From contig NZ_JAGMUK010000218.1 of assembly GCF_019049245.1 (NCBI RefSeq), forward strand, positions 1 to 64,000: a stretch of DNA of 64,000 bases, given 5' to 3'. Within the stretch, counting starts at the first letter, position 1, and each line of letters starts with the position of its first letter. The position numbers were made by a program, and so were the translations under genes. This DNA is from Streptomyces sp. AC555_RSS877. Lineage in GTDB: Bacteria > Actinomycetota > Actinomycetes > Streptomycetales > Streptomycetaceae. Positions 34,415 through 43,410 of this stretch are shown piece by piece. The notes under the pieces were generated by a model. It saw nothing but the letters and a program-made list of their open reading frames with translations, was not told where the DNA came from and searched no databases.

Positions 34415-36097
34415 ATGAGAACGAGAAGAAGCACGACACGAAAGGACCCGTTGGGCCGTCTGCTGACCGGCCTCGCCACCCTGCTCGGCCTCGTGGTGCT
34501 CGGCGTCCTCTCCCCTGTCGCAGCCCAAGCCCAAGTCAAAGCCCAAGCCCAAGTTCAGGACCAAGCGCAGGCCGCCGGCCTGCACATCAGTGACGGCCGT
34601 CTGCTGGAGGGCAACGGCAACGACTTCGTCATGCGCGGCGTCAACCACGCCCACACCTGGTACCCGGGCGAGACGCAGTCGCTGGCCGACATCAAGGCGC
34701 TGGGCGCCAACAGCGTCCGCGTCGTGCTCTCCGACGGCCACCGCTGGACCGAGAACAGCCCCGCCGACGTGGCGAACGTCGTCGACCAGTGCAAGGCCAA
34801 CCGGCTGATCTGCGTACTCGAGGTGCACGACACCACCGGCTACGGAGAGGAGGCCGCGGCCGGAACGCTCGACCACGCCGCCGACTACTGGATCGGTCTC
34901 AAGGACGTACTCGCCGGCGAAGAGAACTACGTCATCATCAACATCGGCAACGAGCCCTGGGGCAACACCAACCCTGCCGGCTGGACCGACCCCACGATCG
35001 CGGCCGTGAAGAAGCTGCGCACCGCCGGCTTCGAGCACACGATCATGGTGGACGCGCCCAACTGGGGCCAGGACTGGCAGGGTGTCATGCGCGCCAACGC
35101 CCAGTCCGTCTACGACGCCGACGTCACCGGCAACCTGATCTTCTCGATCCACATGTACAGCGTCTACGACACCGCCCAGGAGATCACCGACTACCTGAAC
35201 GCCTTCGTCGACGCCCAACTGCCCATCCTGATCGGGGAGTTCGGTGGGCCGGCCGACCAGTGGGGCGACCCCGACGAGGACACCATGATGGCCACCGCCG
35301 AGGCGCTCGACCTCGGCTATCTGGCCTGGTCCTGGAGCGGGAACACCGACCCGATCCTCGACCTGTCGATCGGCTTCGACCCCGACCGGCTCAGCTCCTG
35401 GGGTCAGCGCATCTTCAACGGCGCCAACGGCATCGCCCAGACCTCCGAGGAAGCCACCGTGTTCGGCGGCGGCAACCCGGGGGACACCCAGGCCCCGACC
35501 GCTCCCGGCGCCCCGACCGCATCCTCCGTGACGGCCACCTCCGCCGCCCTCACCTGGAGCGCGGCCACCGACAACGTCGGCGTCGCCGGCTATGACGTGG
35601 TCCGCGTCAGCGGCGGCACCGAGACCAAGGTCGCCGCCTCCGCCACCAACTCGGTGACGGTGACCGGCCTGACCGCCGCCACGTCGTACACCTTTGCCGT
35701 CTACGCCCGGGACGCGGCCGGGAACCGCTCGGCCCGCTCGGCCACGGTGACCGTCAGCACGGGCAGCGCCCCGAGCGGGAACTGCTCCGTCGCCTACCGC
35801 GCCACCAACGAGTGGTCCGGCGGCTTCCAGGGCGAGATCGTCATCCGCAACACCGGTACCGCCGCCATCAGCGGCTGGACGCTCGGCTTCAGCTTCGCCA
35901 ACGGCCAGACCGTCAACAACATGTGGGGCGGGACGCCCACCCAGAGCGGCGGCACGGTGAGCGTCGCCCCCGCGTCCTACACCTCCACCATCCCGGCCGC
36001 GGGCTCGGTCACCCTCGGCTTCATCGCAACCAAGGGCACCACCAACACCGCGCCGACCGCGTTCACGCTCAACGGGACGGCCTGCGCCACGTCTTGA
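34415..36097 (+). CDS. Secreted GH5 beta-mannanase with FN3 and CBM2
   Basis: 560 residues. Signal peptide about 1-37, then an odd Ala-Gln-rich stretch (AQVKAQAQVQDQAQAA, 39-54). The GH5 (subfamily 8-like) domain begins GLHISDGRLLEGNGNDFVMR; acid/base Glu180 is in INIGNEPWGN and the nucleophile Glu275 in ILIGEFGGPA. An FN3 domain covers about 365-450 (APTASSVTATSAALTWSAAT) and a family 2 cellulose-binding module about 458-560 (CSVAYRATNEWSGGFQGEIV). It hydrolyses mannans while bound to cellulose. The CebR-type box upstream predicts induction by cello- or manno-oligosaccharides. Confidence 0.9.
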   Translation: MRTRRSTTRKDPLGRLLTGLATLLGLVVLGVLSPVAAQAQVKAQAQVQDQAQAAGLHISDGRLLEGNGNDFVMRGVNHAHTWYPGETQSLADIKALGANSVRVVLSDGHRWTENSPADVANVVDQCKANRLICVLEVHDTTGYGEEAAAGTLDHAADYWIGLKDVLAGEENYVIINIGNEPWGNTNPAGWTDPTIAAVKKLRTAGFEHTIMVDAPNWGQDWQGVMRANAQSVYDADVTGNLIFSIHMYSVYDTAQEITDYLNAFVDAQLPILIGEFGGPADQWGDPDEDTMMATAEALDLGYLAWSWSGNTDPILDLSIGFDPDRLSSWGQRIFNGANGIAQTSEEATVFGGGNPGDTQAPTAPGAPTASSVTATSAALTWSAATDNVGVAGYDVVRVSGGTETKVAASATNSVTVTGLTAATSYTFAVYARDAAGNRSARSATVTVSTGSAPSGNCSVAYRATNEWSGGFQGEIVIRNTGTAAISGWTLGFSFANGQTVNNMWGGTPTQSGGTVSVAPASYTSTIPAAGSVTLGFIATKGTTNTAPTAFTLNGTACATS

Positions 36098-36127
36098 CCC
36101 GAGACCTGGCCGGTCTTCCTGTTGTAC

Positions 36128-36174
36128 CGGCAGTCGTCATGGACGTGTGCGAAGCGCGTCCATGACGACTGCCG
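36128..36174. terminator. Terminator hairpin after mannanase
   Basis: A perfect 18-bp stem (36128-36145 with 36157-36174) and 11-base loop. It separates the mannanase from the ALAS operon. Confidence 0.85.
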
Positions 36175-36340
36175 CGTCCGCATCGGTCCCGGGCGCGCGA
36201 TCAGGCGTCATGCGGCCCGCGCATCTCACATACGTCACCGACATTGGTGTAGGTGACATTCATATTGGTCTACTGCTCGGGACAGAGAGCCTGTCGTCGC
36301 CCTCGGGGGCGGACGAGGACAGAGAGCAGTACACCACCAC

Positions 36341-37600
36341 ATGTACCCCATGTACGAGGAATACCTGGCCGGCAAGCTGGAAGACCTCCGCGAGCGCGGC
36401 CAGTACCGGGAGTTCGTCGACATCAACCGGCGGGCGGGAGCCTATCCGGAGGCCGTGCACCGCGGCGCCGACGGTCGTCCGAGGCCGGTGACCGTCTGGT
36501 GCAGCAACGACTACCTCGGTATGTCGCAGCACCCGGACGTGCTCGCGGCGATGCACCGCGCGGTCGACGAGTACGGTGCCGGCTCGGGCGGCTCCCGCAA
36601 CATCGGCGGCACGCACGCCCATTACGCGGCGCTGGAGTCCTCGCTCGCCGACTGGCACGGCAAGGAAGCCGCGTTGGTCTTCCCCACCGGCTACGGCTCG
36701 AACGACGCCACGCTCCAGTGCCTGCTGCGCGTCCTGCCGGACCCGGTCATCGTCTCCGACGAACTGAACCACGCCTCGATCATCAACGGCATCCGCAGCA
36801 CCCGCGCGGACCGCGCGATCTTCCGCCACAACGACGTCGAGCACCTGGACCGGATCCTCGCCGAACAGCCCGCCGGCCGGCCGAAGATCGTCGCCTTCGA
36901 GTCCGTGTACTCCATGGACGGCGACATCGCCCCGATCCGCCAGATCGTCGAAGTCGCCGAGCGGCACGGGGCGTTGACCTACCTCGACGAGGTGCACGCG
37001 ATCGGCATGTACGGCCCGCGCGGCGCCGGCATCGCGGCCGACCTGGGCGTCGCCGACCGCGTCGACATCATCCAGGGGACCATGGCGAAGGCCATCGGCG
37101 TGATCGGCGGCTACATCACCGGCTCGGCCACGCTGATCGACGCCGTGCGCAGCTTCGCCTCCGGCTTCATCTTCACCACCTCGCTGCCGCCCGCCGTCGT
37201 CGCCGCCTGCCACACCAGCGTGGAACACCTCAAGACCTCCGAGACCGAGCGCGAGGCCCTGCACCGCAAGACGGCACGGCTGCGCACGGCACTGCGAGCC
37301 GCCGACATCGAGATCATGCCGTGCAGCAGCACCCACGTCCTGCCCGTGCTCGTCGGCGACGCCGACCTGTGCAAGCGGTCCGCGCTGCGGCTGCTGGAGG
37401 AGTACGGCGTCTACCTCCAGCCCATCAACTCCCCGACCGTTCCGGTGGGAACCGAGCGCTTCCGCATCAACGTCACCCCGAACCACACCGACGAGGACAT
37501 CACCCATCTCGTCCGCTCGCTCACCGAGGTCTTCACCGGCTTCCACGAGCTGACGGACCGTCGGGCAGCGGAGGCGGCGAGCGTGGGGCGGGCCGCGTGA
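36341..37600 (+). CDS. 5-Aminolevulinate synthase (secondary-metabolism type)
   Basis: 419 residues, PLP-dependent alpha-oxoamine synthase. YGAGSGGSRNIGGTHAHY, SDELNHASIINGIR, FRHNDVEHLD, FESVYSMDGDIAPI, LDEVHAIGMYGPRGAG (Asp216 contacts PLP) and IIQGTMAKAIG (PLP Lys250) are ALAS hallmarks rather than AONS/KBL ones. It condenses glycine and succinyl-CoA. Streptomyces normally make 5-aminolevulinate for haem from glutamyl-tRNA, so a separate ALAS usually marks a specialised pathway such as C5N-unit formation. It opens an operon with four more genes, the next start overlapping its stop. Confidence 0.92.
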   Translation: MYPMYEEYLAGKLEDLRERGQYREFVDINRRAGAYPEAVHRGADGRPRPVTVWCSNDYLGMSQHPDVLAAMHRAVDEYGAGSGGSRNIGGTHAHYAALESSLADWHGKEAALVFPTGYGSNDATLQCLLRVLPDPVIVSDELNHASIINGIRSTRADRAIFRHNDVEHLDRILAEQPAGRPKIVAFESVYSMDGDIAPIRQIVEVAERHGALTYLDEVHAIGMYGPRGAGIAADLGVADRVDIIQGTMAKAIGVIGGYITGSATLIDAVRSFASGFIFTTSLPPAVVAACHTSVEHLKTSETEREALHRKTARLRTALRAADIEIMPCSSTHVLPVLVGDADLCKRSALRLLEEYGVYLQPINSPTVPVGTERFRINVTPNHTDEDITHLVRSLTEVFTGFHELTDRRAAEAASVGRAA

Positions 37601-38139
37601 GCGCCGCCGAAGCTCCCGCGCCGCCCGTCCGAGCCGCCGTACCGAAGGACATCGACGAACTGGTACGGCTGCGCGCCCTGCTGCTGGAGGACCCGGAATC
37701 CGCCGCGCCGTACGCCGTCGACTCCCCGGAGCAGAGCGCAGCCTGGCGGTCCCTGTACCGCGAGTGGCTGGCCGCCCGGCTCGAAGGAGCAACGCACGTG
37801 CGGGTGGCCGTCGTAACCGGCCTGGACCGGCTGAGCGCCTGTGCCACCGCCGTCGTCGACGAGCGCGCACCCTCGCCCGCCTGCCCGAGCGGCCGGGCCG
37901 GATGGATCCAGTCCGTGGTGACCGACCCCCGTGACCGCGGCCGGGGACTGGGGGCCGCCGTACTCGCCGATCTGACCGAGTGGCTGCACCGCCAGGGCGC
38001 GGACGAGATCGTCCTGCAGACCACGCACACGGCCGCCGAGTTCTACCACCGCTGCGGATTCAGGCCGACGGGCGAGGACCTGCTGTTCAAGCCGCTGCAC
38101 ACGCCCGCCCCTCCCGCCCGACAGAAGAGCCCCGCATGA
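37597..38139 (+). CDS. GNAT-family N-acyltransferase
   Basis: 180 residues. An N-terminal strand-helix (VRAAVPKDIDELVRLRALLL) leads to the acetyl-CoA motif IQSVVTDPRDRGRGLGAAVL (RGxGLG) near 110-125, and the C-terminal AAEFYHRCGFRP. GTG 37597 overlaps the ALAS stop. In context it may acylate the amine of aminolevulinate or of a derivative, either as a biosynthetic step or as self-protection; this is inference. The acyl donor is unknown. Confidence 0.85.
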   Translation: MSAAEAPAPPVRAAVPKDIDELVRLRALLLEDPESAAPYAVDSPEQSAAWRSLYREWLAARLEGATHVRVAVVTGLDRLSACATAVVDERAPSPACPSGRAGWIQSVVTDPRDRGRGLGAAVLADLTEWLHRQGADEIVLQTTHTAAEFYHRCGFRPTGEDLLFKPLHTPAPPARQKSPA

Positions 38140-39242
38140 ATCAGCGACCCACCGACCCGCCCGACACGCTGCGCGTCCTCGTGGCCGGCATGGGATACGC
38201 CGGGTCACGCTTCCTGACCTGCCTGCGCAGCCTGTCCGGCGCCCCCGAACTCGGCGCCCGGCTGGAGATCGCGTACCACGCACGCCACCGCACCCGCGAG
38301 GACATCCCGTACTTCGCGTCCCTGCGCACGGCCCTGGACGAGTTCGCCCCCGACCTGGTCGTCGTCGCCGTCACGGACTCTGCGCACGCCGAAATCCTCA
38401 CCGGCCTCTACGGCTACCAGGGCTTCGTACTCGCCGAGAAGCCCCTCACCTCCGGCCGCGACGACCTCGACGCCGTGGCGGACGCGCTGCGCGGGGCGTC
38501 CGGCTTCGCACTGGACCTGGTGGAGCGCTACTCGGAGACCACGACGGCTCTCCAGGAGTACGTACGCGATCACGACCTCAGCCTCGTGCGCGCCCACGCC
38601 ACCTGGGGCAAGGACCGCATCAACGACCACCGGCCCACGGTCGGTGTGACCAGCGAGGTCATCCACTCCCTGGACCTGCTGCGTCAACTCGGCCCGGAGA
38701 GTGCGGAGTTGTTGGTCCAGGGCGCCGTGGGCGTCTGCTCCGACTTCTCGGTCTCGGGACCGGACGTCCTCGACAGCGTCGCCCTCACCGCCCGCCTTGG
38801 AGACGCCGTGGTCAGCACGTACAGCAGCTTCACCAACATCGTGCGACAGCGCACGGTCGACTGCGCCTTCCGCGCACCCGACGGCGGCCTCGTGTACGCC
38901 AGCACGGAGTACGACACCCCGGTCTGGGACGCCGACCACCTGCGCGTGTGGAAGCGGGAGAACGGCGCCGACGTCACCCTGTGCGAGGTCGACACCCGGG
39001 GCCGGGAGGCACCGGCCGGCCTGCGCGGTGTCGTCAAGCTCCGCCGCCTCACCGCGGACGCCCTGCGGTACGCCCATCGGCGCCAGGATCCCGCTGTGCC
39101 GTTCGCCGGGCTCGACGAGTCCCTGGACCTGCAGCGACTGCTCAACCGAATCGAAGCGACGGCCCGCGTCACCGGCCCCGCCCGCTACTTCCCGGGCGGG
39201 CGCGCGGTGATCGCCGAGGCGGACTGGGAGCGACTGGGATGA
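38136..39242 (+). CDS. Gfo/Idh/MocA-family NAD(P)-dependent oxidoreductase
   Basis: 368 residues. The Rossmann motif is LVAGMGYAGSRFL (14-26). VVVAVTDSAHAEIL and FVLAEKPLTSGRDD are the family's strand 4 and EKP motifs; Lys of EKP is the usual catalytic residue. The C-terminal domain reads DLVERYSETTTALQEYV and GKDRINDHRPTVGVTSEVIH, containing the catalytic-type His. ATG 38136 overlaps the GNAT stop. Enzymes of this family reduce or oxidise carbonyl/hydroxyl groups of small polar molecules; the substrate is unknown. Confidence 0.85.
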   Translation: MNQRPTDPPDTLRVLVAGMGYAGSRFLTCLRSLSGAPELGARLEIAYHARHRTREDIPYFASLRTALDEFAPDLVVVAVTDSAHAEILTGLYGYQGFVLAEKPLTSGRDDLDAVADALRGASGFALDLVERYSETTTALQEYVRDHDLSLVRAHATWGKDRINDHRPTVGVTSEVIHSLDLLRQLGPESAELLVQGAVGVCSDFSVSGPDVLDSVALTARLGDAVVSTYSSFTNIVRQRTVDCAFRAPDGGLVYASTEYDTPVWDADHLRVWKRENGADVTLCEVDTRGREAPAGLRGVVKLRRLTADALRYAHRRQDPAVPFAGLDESLDLQRLLNRIEATARVTGPARYFPGGRAVIAEADWERLG

Positions 39243-40525
39243 CCACAGCACAGACCCCACAGACCCCTGGGACACAGGCTCCCGGCACCCCGGCGGCCCG
39301 CCCGCACAGCGGACGCTTCGTGCTCCTGCTCGCCCTCGGCGCCTTCGCCCTCGGCCTCGACGCGTACGTCATGGCCGGCCTGCTGCCGGACGTCGCGGGG
39401 GACCTGCACGTCACCGAGTCCTCCGCCGGGCAGATGGTGACCGTCTTCACCCTCTGCTACGCCCTGGCCGCACCCTTCTTCGCGACCGCCCTGGCCGGCC
39501 GTCCGGCCCGGGTCGTGCTCGGTGTGGCGCTGGCCGTGTTCACCCTCGGCAACGCGCTCACCGCCGTGGCCCCCGCGCTGCCCGTGCTGCTGATCTCCCG
39601 GGCGCTGGCGGGGATCGGCGCCGGCGTGTACTCACCGATGGCCGCCGCCACCGCCGCCGGGCTCGCCGGGCCGGAGCGGCGCGGGCGCAGCCTTGCGCTG
39701 GTCATGGGCGGCATGAGTATCGGCACGGTCGTCGGCGTGCCCATCGGTGTCCTGCTCGCCGAGCAGGTCGGCTGGCGCGGCACCCTGTGGCTGATCACCG
39801 GCCTCGGCGCCCTCGCCCTCGTCGGCATCGCCGTCCTCCTGCCGCGGAACGAGGCCGCCCCTCCGCCGCCGCTGCGCGAACGCGTCCGCATCCTCGCCGA
39901 GGGCCGGGTCGCGGGCATCGCGTGCGTGTCCCTGCTCGGCGGGATCGCCAGCCTCGGCCTGTACACCTACCTCGCCCCGGTCCTCGCCGACGCCGCGCAC
40001 CTGCACCAGAACGTGTGGGCGCTGTGGGCGTGGGGGGCGGGCGGCGTCCTGGGCAGTCTCCTCGTCGGCCGGCTGGTGGACCGTACGGGAAAGCCGTTCG
40101 CCGTGGTCGGCTCCGTGCTGCTGCTGCTCACCCTGGCGCACCTGGCACTGCCGGCCGCTGCGCACGCCTCCTGGGCGCTGGTGGTGCCGCTGGTGGTGTG
40201 GGGGGCCGCCGGCTGGGCCCTCCAGGTGCCGCAGCAGCATCAGCTGATCGCCGCCCAGCCCCGTCACTCCGCGGTGGCGGTGTCGCTGAACAGCTCCGCC
40301 GTCTACCTCGGCAGCGCCATCGGTTCCGCCCTCGGTGGCATGGTCCTGGCCGCTGGACTGCGGCCCGCCTTCCTGCCGTACTGCACGGCGGCCCTGGCCG
40401 CCCTGGGCCTGCTGCTCCATCTCACGGTGGTACGGCGCTTCAGCCGACGCGGCGCCCCCGACGCCGACGAGACGGGTGTCACGAGCGCCGTTCCGGAGCC
40501 GTGTGCCAGTAAGGCGCGGGGGTGA
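39239..40525 (+). CDS. MFS transporter, drug:H+ antiporter (CmlA/Bcr-like)
   Basis: 428 residues with about 12 membrane helices. It shows the motif-C-like segment ALVMGGMSIGTVVGVPIGVL and helix 1 LDAYVMAGLLPDVAGDLHVT, typical of DHA1 exporters. ATG 39239 overlaps the oxidoreductase stop by four bases. Its place inside the operon suggests export of the product of the ALAS pathway. Confidence 0.85.
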   Translation: MTTAQTPQTPGTQAPGTPAARPHSGRFVLLLALGAFALGLDAYVMAGLLPDVAGDLHVTESSAGQMVTVFTLCYALAAPFFATALAGRPARVVLGVALAVFTLGNALTAVAPALPVLLISRALAGIGAGVYSPMAAATAAGLAGPERRGRSLALVMGGMSIGTVVGVPIGVLLAEQVGWRGTLWLITGLGALALVGIAVLLPRNEAAPPPPLRERVRILAEGRVAGIACVSLLGGIASLGLYTYLAPVLADAAHLHQNVWALWAWGAGGVLGSLLVGRLVDRTGKPFAVVGSVLLLLTLAHLALPAAAHASWALVVPLVVWGAAGWALQVPQQHQLIAAQPRHSAVAVSLNSSAVYLGSAIGSALGGMVLAAGLRPAFLPYCTAALAALGLLLHLTVVRRFSRRGAPDADETGVTSAVPEPCASKARG

Positions 40526-40540
40526 ACTAACCTGATCAAT

Positions 40541-41431
40541 ATGGACATCGGCATACACCACCTGCGGTGCTTTCTCACGCTGGCCGAGGAACAGCACTTC
40601 ACTTGGGCCGCCGACCGGCTCGGTGTCTCCCAGCCCACGCTCAGCCGCCAGATCCGGCGCCTCGAAGAGGCGCTGGGCCGGTCCTTGCTGGACCGCAGCA
40701 CCCGTCACCCGCAGCTCACCGCGGAGGGCCTGCGGCTCCAGGCCGAGCTCAAGGTGTTGCTGCCCCGGCTTGAGGCGGCGCTCAGACCGCCGGCCACCGA
40801 CCGCCCGCTGCGGCTCGGCTACAGCTGGGGATTCCCGATGCGCCGGGGGCGCCGGGCCGTCGAGTTGATGGAGCAGGAGCACCAGGTACTGGTGGAGCTG
40901 GTGCGCCGGGACGACCGGACGGCGGGGCTCGCCGACGGCTCCGTGGACGCGGCGCTGGTGTGGGGTCGTGTCGAGGACCCGCGGTACACGGCCGTGGAGG
41001 TGCTGCGCGAGGAGCGGGTGGCGGCGATCTCCCGCCGCTCCACGCTCGCCGTGCGCGACTCGGTCAGCTGGCGTGACCTGGGCCGCCGTTGTCTGGTGCT
41101 GAACACGGTCAGCGGCACCCTCACCCCGGACGACTGGCCGACCGGGACCCGGCCCGAGATCGGCGCGGAGGCCGCCAACCTCGACGAGTACCTGCACGCC
41201 GTGGCCGCCCGCCGTGGCGTCGGCGCGTTGCCCGCCTCGGTCGCGGCCGGAAACCCGGACCCCGACGTCCGGTACCTCCCGGTCACCGGCGCCCCACCCG
41301 CCGTCCTCTCGTACGTGCGTCCGCGCACCAACCCGCATCCGCACGCCGCACACCTGGTGGCCGCGCTGACCGGGAGCACCGCCCGCCGCACCCCGAGCAA
41401 GGTGGGGACGGCGGCCTCCGGGGTCTCCTGA
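40541..41431 (+). CDS. LysR-family transcriptional regulator
   Basis: 296 residues. Winged helix: IHHLRCFLTLAEEQHFTWAA, LGVSQPTLSRQIRRLEEALG. The effector domain follows from about 90. It starts only 15 bp after the MFS stop on the same strand, which is unusual because LysR genes more often diverge from their targets. It is probably co-transcribed with and controls the ALAS operon. Confidence 0.88.
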   Translation: MDIGIHHLRCFLTLAEEQHFTWAADRLGVSQPTLSRQIRRLEEALGRSLLDRSTRHPQLTAEGLRLQAELKVLLPRLEAALRPPATDRPLRLGYSWGFPMRRGRRAVELMEQEHQVLVELVRRDDRTAGLADGSVDAALVWGRVEDPRYTAVEVLREERVAAISRRSTLAVRDSVSWRDLGRRCLVLNTVSGTLTPDDWPTGTRPEIGAEAANLDEYLHAVAARRGVGALPASVAAGNPDPDVRYLPVTGAPPAVLSYVRPRTNPHPHAAHLVAALTGSTARRTPSKVGTAASGVS

Positions 41432-41628
41432 TGCCGGGCAGGTATCACGTGCGCGAACGCCTGCCCGCCCCTGCCGTTCTGGGCCCCCTGACTCGCGAGC
41501 CGTCCCGTCATCCGTCGAGATCCGGATGAATGCTCCGGCCGCGGTCGGGTACGCGAGCAGGACCGCACTCGGGGCGATCTTGCCCCGCGCGGGCCGCACG
41601 ACCGCCGCTATCAGGGGAATCATCAGTC

Positions 41629-42030
41629 ATGGAAACACCTGCGTACGACAACACCGTCACACCGGCCCGGCGGGCGCTGGACGCGCTGGCCGAGAACACC
41701 GAGGACACGGCGGCACTGGCCACCCTCGCGAGCAGCGAGGTGCTGGTGCCGGTGCCCGACGACGCCGGTCAGGAGGATGCCGCTGATTCCAGCGTGGTGG
41801 CGCTGCCGGTCCTCGAGCAGCCGGACGGTGCCCCCGTGGTGCCCGTCTTCACCTCCGAACCGGAGATGGCCGAGCTCCTGCCGTACGTCTCCCGCTACCG
41901 TCTGGTCCCGCTGGGCGCACTCGCCGCACAGTGGCCGGCCGACGACCTGTCCCTGACCATCGACGCGAACTCCGCGCACCCGCTGACCCTCACGTCGGAG
42001 GGCGTCCGCACCCTGCTGGCGAGGCCGTAG
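41629..42030 (+). CDS. SseB N-domain-like protein
   Basis: 133 residues. A helical start (TPARRALDALAENTEDTAAL) is followed by LASSEVLVPVPDD, VALPVLEQPDGAPVVPVFTS and ELLPYVSRYRLVPLGALAAQ, the sequence style of the SseB N-terminal domain seen in many actinobacterial proteins. No enzyme function is known. ATG 41629 is used; the extra upstream codons are not family-like. The truncated LysR frame begins just after its end. Confidence 0.75.
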   Translation: METPAYDNTVTPARRALDALAENTEDTAALATLASSEVLVPVPDDAGQEDAADSSVVALPVLEQPDGAPVVPVFTSEPEMAELLPYVSRYRLVPLGALAAQWPADDLSLTIDANSAHPLTLTSEGVRTLLARP

Positions 42031-42083
42031 GGGCGAGCGGATCGGGCCCGGCCACCGCTCAGCGGCAGGGGGATCGGCCGAGC

Positions 42084-42869
42084 GGCTTCCACCGCGCCGC
42101 CCGGACCCTGTCCCTGAGCCGGTCGGCGGTCAGCCGGCACGTCCGGAAACGGGAGAAGACCCTCGGCCTGCCCGTCGTGGAACGCGAGGGACGCGGCACG
42201 CGGTTCACCCCCGAGGGCCGCCGGCTGCTGGAACAGGCCCGCCGCATCCTCGCCGTGCACGACGAGGCCGTACGCACCCCGCTGAAATCCGACGGCGACA
42301 CCGTCACCGTGGGCACCACCGAGCACGCCGCCGACCAGTTCCTGCCCCGGCTCACCGCCGCGGTCCAGGAGGTACGGCCCGGCTGCCGCGTCCGCTTCCG
42401 CATCGACCGTTCCGCCCGCCTCGTCGAGGCCGTGGAGCGGGGCAGCGTCGATGTGGCGGTGTACGTCACGGAGGCCGCCGCCACCGAGGGCACCCCCGTC
42501 GGCGGCCTCCCGCTCACCTGGCACGCCGTCCCCGGCTGGGAGCCGCCGCCCGCACCGGCCGCCGTCCCGCTGGTCGCCGTCGAGGACCCCTGCGCGATCC
42601 GCCGCCGGGCCATCTCCACCCTCGCCGCACAGGGCGTGCCCGCCACGGTCGTCGGCGACGCCGGCTACCTCGCGGGCGTCCTCGACATCGCCCCCACCGG
42701 CCAGGGCGTGGCCCTGCTCGCCGCCGTGGGCCCCGCCCCGGACGGCCTGACTCCGTACGGGGGTCTCCCCGCGGTCACCCCGATACCGATGAGCGCGCTG
42801 GCCCGCCCCGGGGCGGATCCGGCCACGGTCGAGGCCGCCTTCCCCGCGGTACGGGACCTGCTGCGCTGA
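42084..42869 (+). pseudogene. LysR-family regulator lacking its first helix
   Basis: Recognisable LysR text begins abruptly at GFHRAARTLSLSRSAVSRHV (42084) and continues to the end of an effector domain (VTVGTTEHAADQFLPRLTAA and on). The normal first 14 or so residues of the winged helix are absent, and the upstream frame overlaps the SseB gene in another phase without resemblance. RKREKTLG replaces the usual RKLE-x-LG. The open frame reaches back to 41931. Either a 5' deletion has made a pseudogene or translation starts at an unusual codon. Confidence 0.65.
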
Positions 42870-42932
42870 CGCGGAGATGCGGACCGGAGCGGTCCGGACC
42901 GGTCGGTCCGGACACCGGACATGGGGCCGGCG

Positions 42933-43319
42933 TCAGGCCAGCGTCCGGGCCAGCACCTCGCGCTGCAGCGGCAGCACCTCGGCGTGCAGGTCGCGGCCCT
43001 TGCGGGTCAGGGCGACCCACACGCCCCGCCGGTCCTCCATGCAGACCGAGCGCTCCACCAGTCCGTCCTTCGCCAGGCGTCCGATGAGGCGGGACAGCGC
43101 GCTCTGGCTGAGATGCACCCGCCCGGCGAGGTTCTGCACCCGGCACTGGTCGCCTTCCTCGGGCGCCTCGGAGGCGAGCACGTCGAGGACCTCGAAGTCG
43201 CTCGCGCCCAGCCCGTGCGGGTGCAGCACGCGGTCGATCTCGCACATCGTGCGCGCGTGCACCGACAGGATGTCCCGCCACTGATCTTCGAGCCGGGGAC
43301 CGGCCGCGTTCACTGCCAT
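42933..43319 (-). CDS. MarR-family transcriptional regulator
   Basis: 128 residues: a dimerisation helix at the N-terminus (VHARTMCEIDRVLHPHGLGA), LVHL-type helices, the recognition region RVHLSQSALSRLIGRLAKDG and the wing EDRRGVWVALTRKGRDL. It probably represses itself and perhaps the VOC gene upstream. A palindrome with its centre 18 bp before ATG 43319 is the likely operator. Confidence 0.88.
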   Translation of the reverse strand: MAVNAAGPRLEDQWRDILSVHARTMCEIDRVLHPHGLGASDFEVLDVLASEAPEEGDQCRVQNLAGRVHLSQSALSRLIGRLAKDGLVERSVCMEDRRGVWVALTRKGRDLHAEVLPLQREVLARTLA

Positions 43320-43327
43320 ACACCAAT

Positions 43328-43347
43328 GTTAATGCGTGTGCATCGAC
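43328..43347. promoter_or_regulatory. Probable MarR operator
   Basis: GTxxATGC-gtgt-GCATxxAC is an imperfect 20-bp palindrome, with the inner 12 bases symmetric, immediately upstream of the marR start. Confidence 0.6.
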
Positions 43348-43410
43348 ATCGGACGAAGAGAACGGCTCGGGCGTGCTCGGGCCGTTCCGGATCCGGAAGG
43401 GGCAGGCGGC

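Noticed and set aside
36341..37600. Biotin (BioF) or threonine-pathway (Kbl) oxoamine synthase
   Set aside because: The blocks FRHNDVEHLD and FESVYSMDGDIAPI together with NHASIINGIR are those of ALAS, and no biotin or threonine catabolic genes are adjacent.
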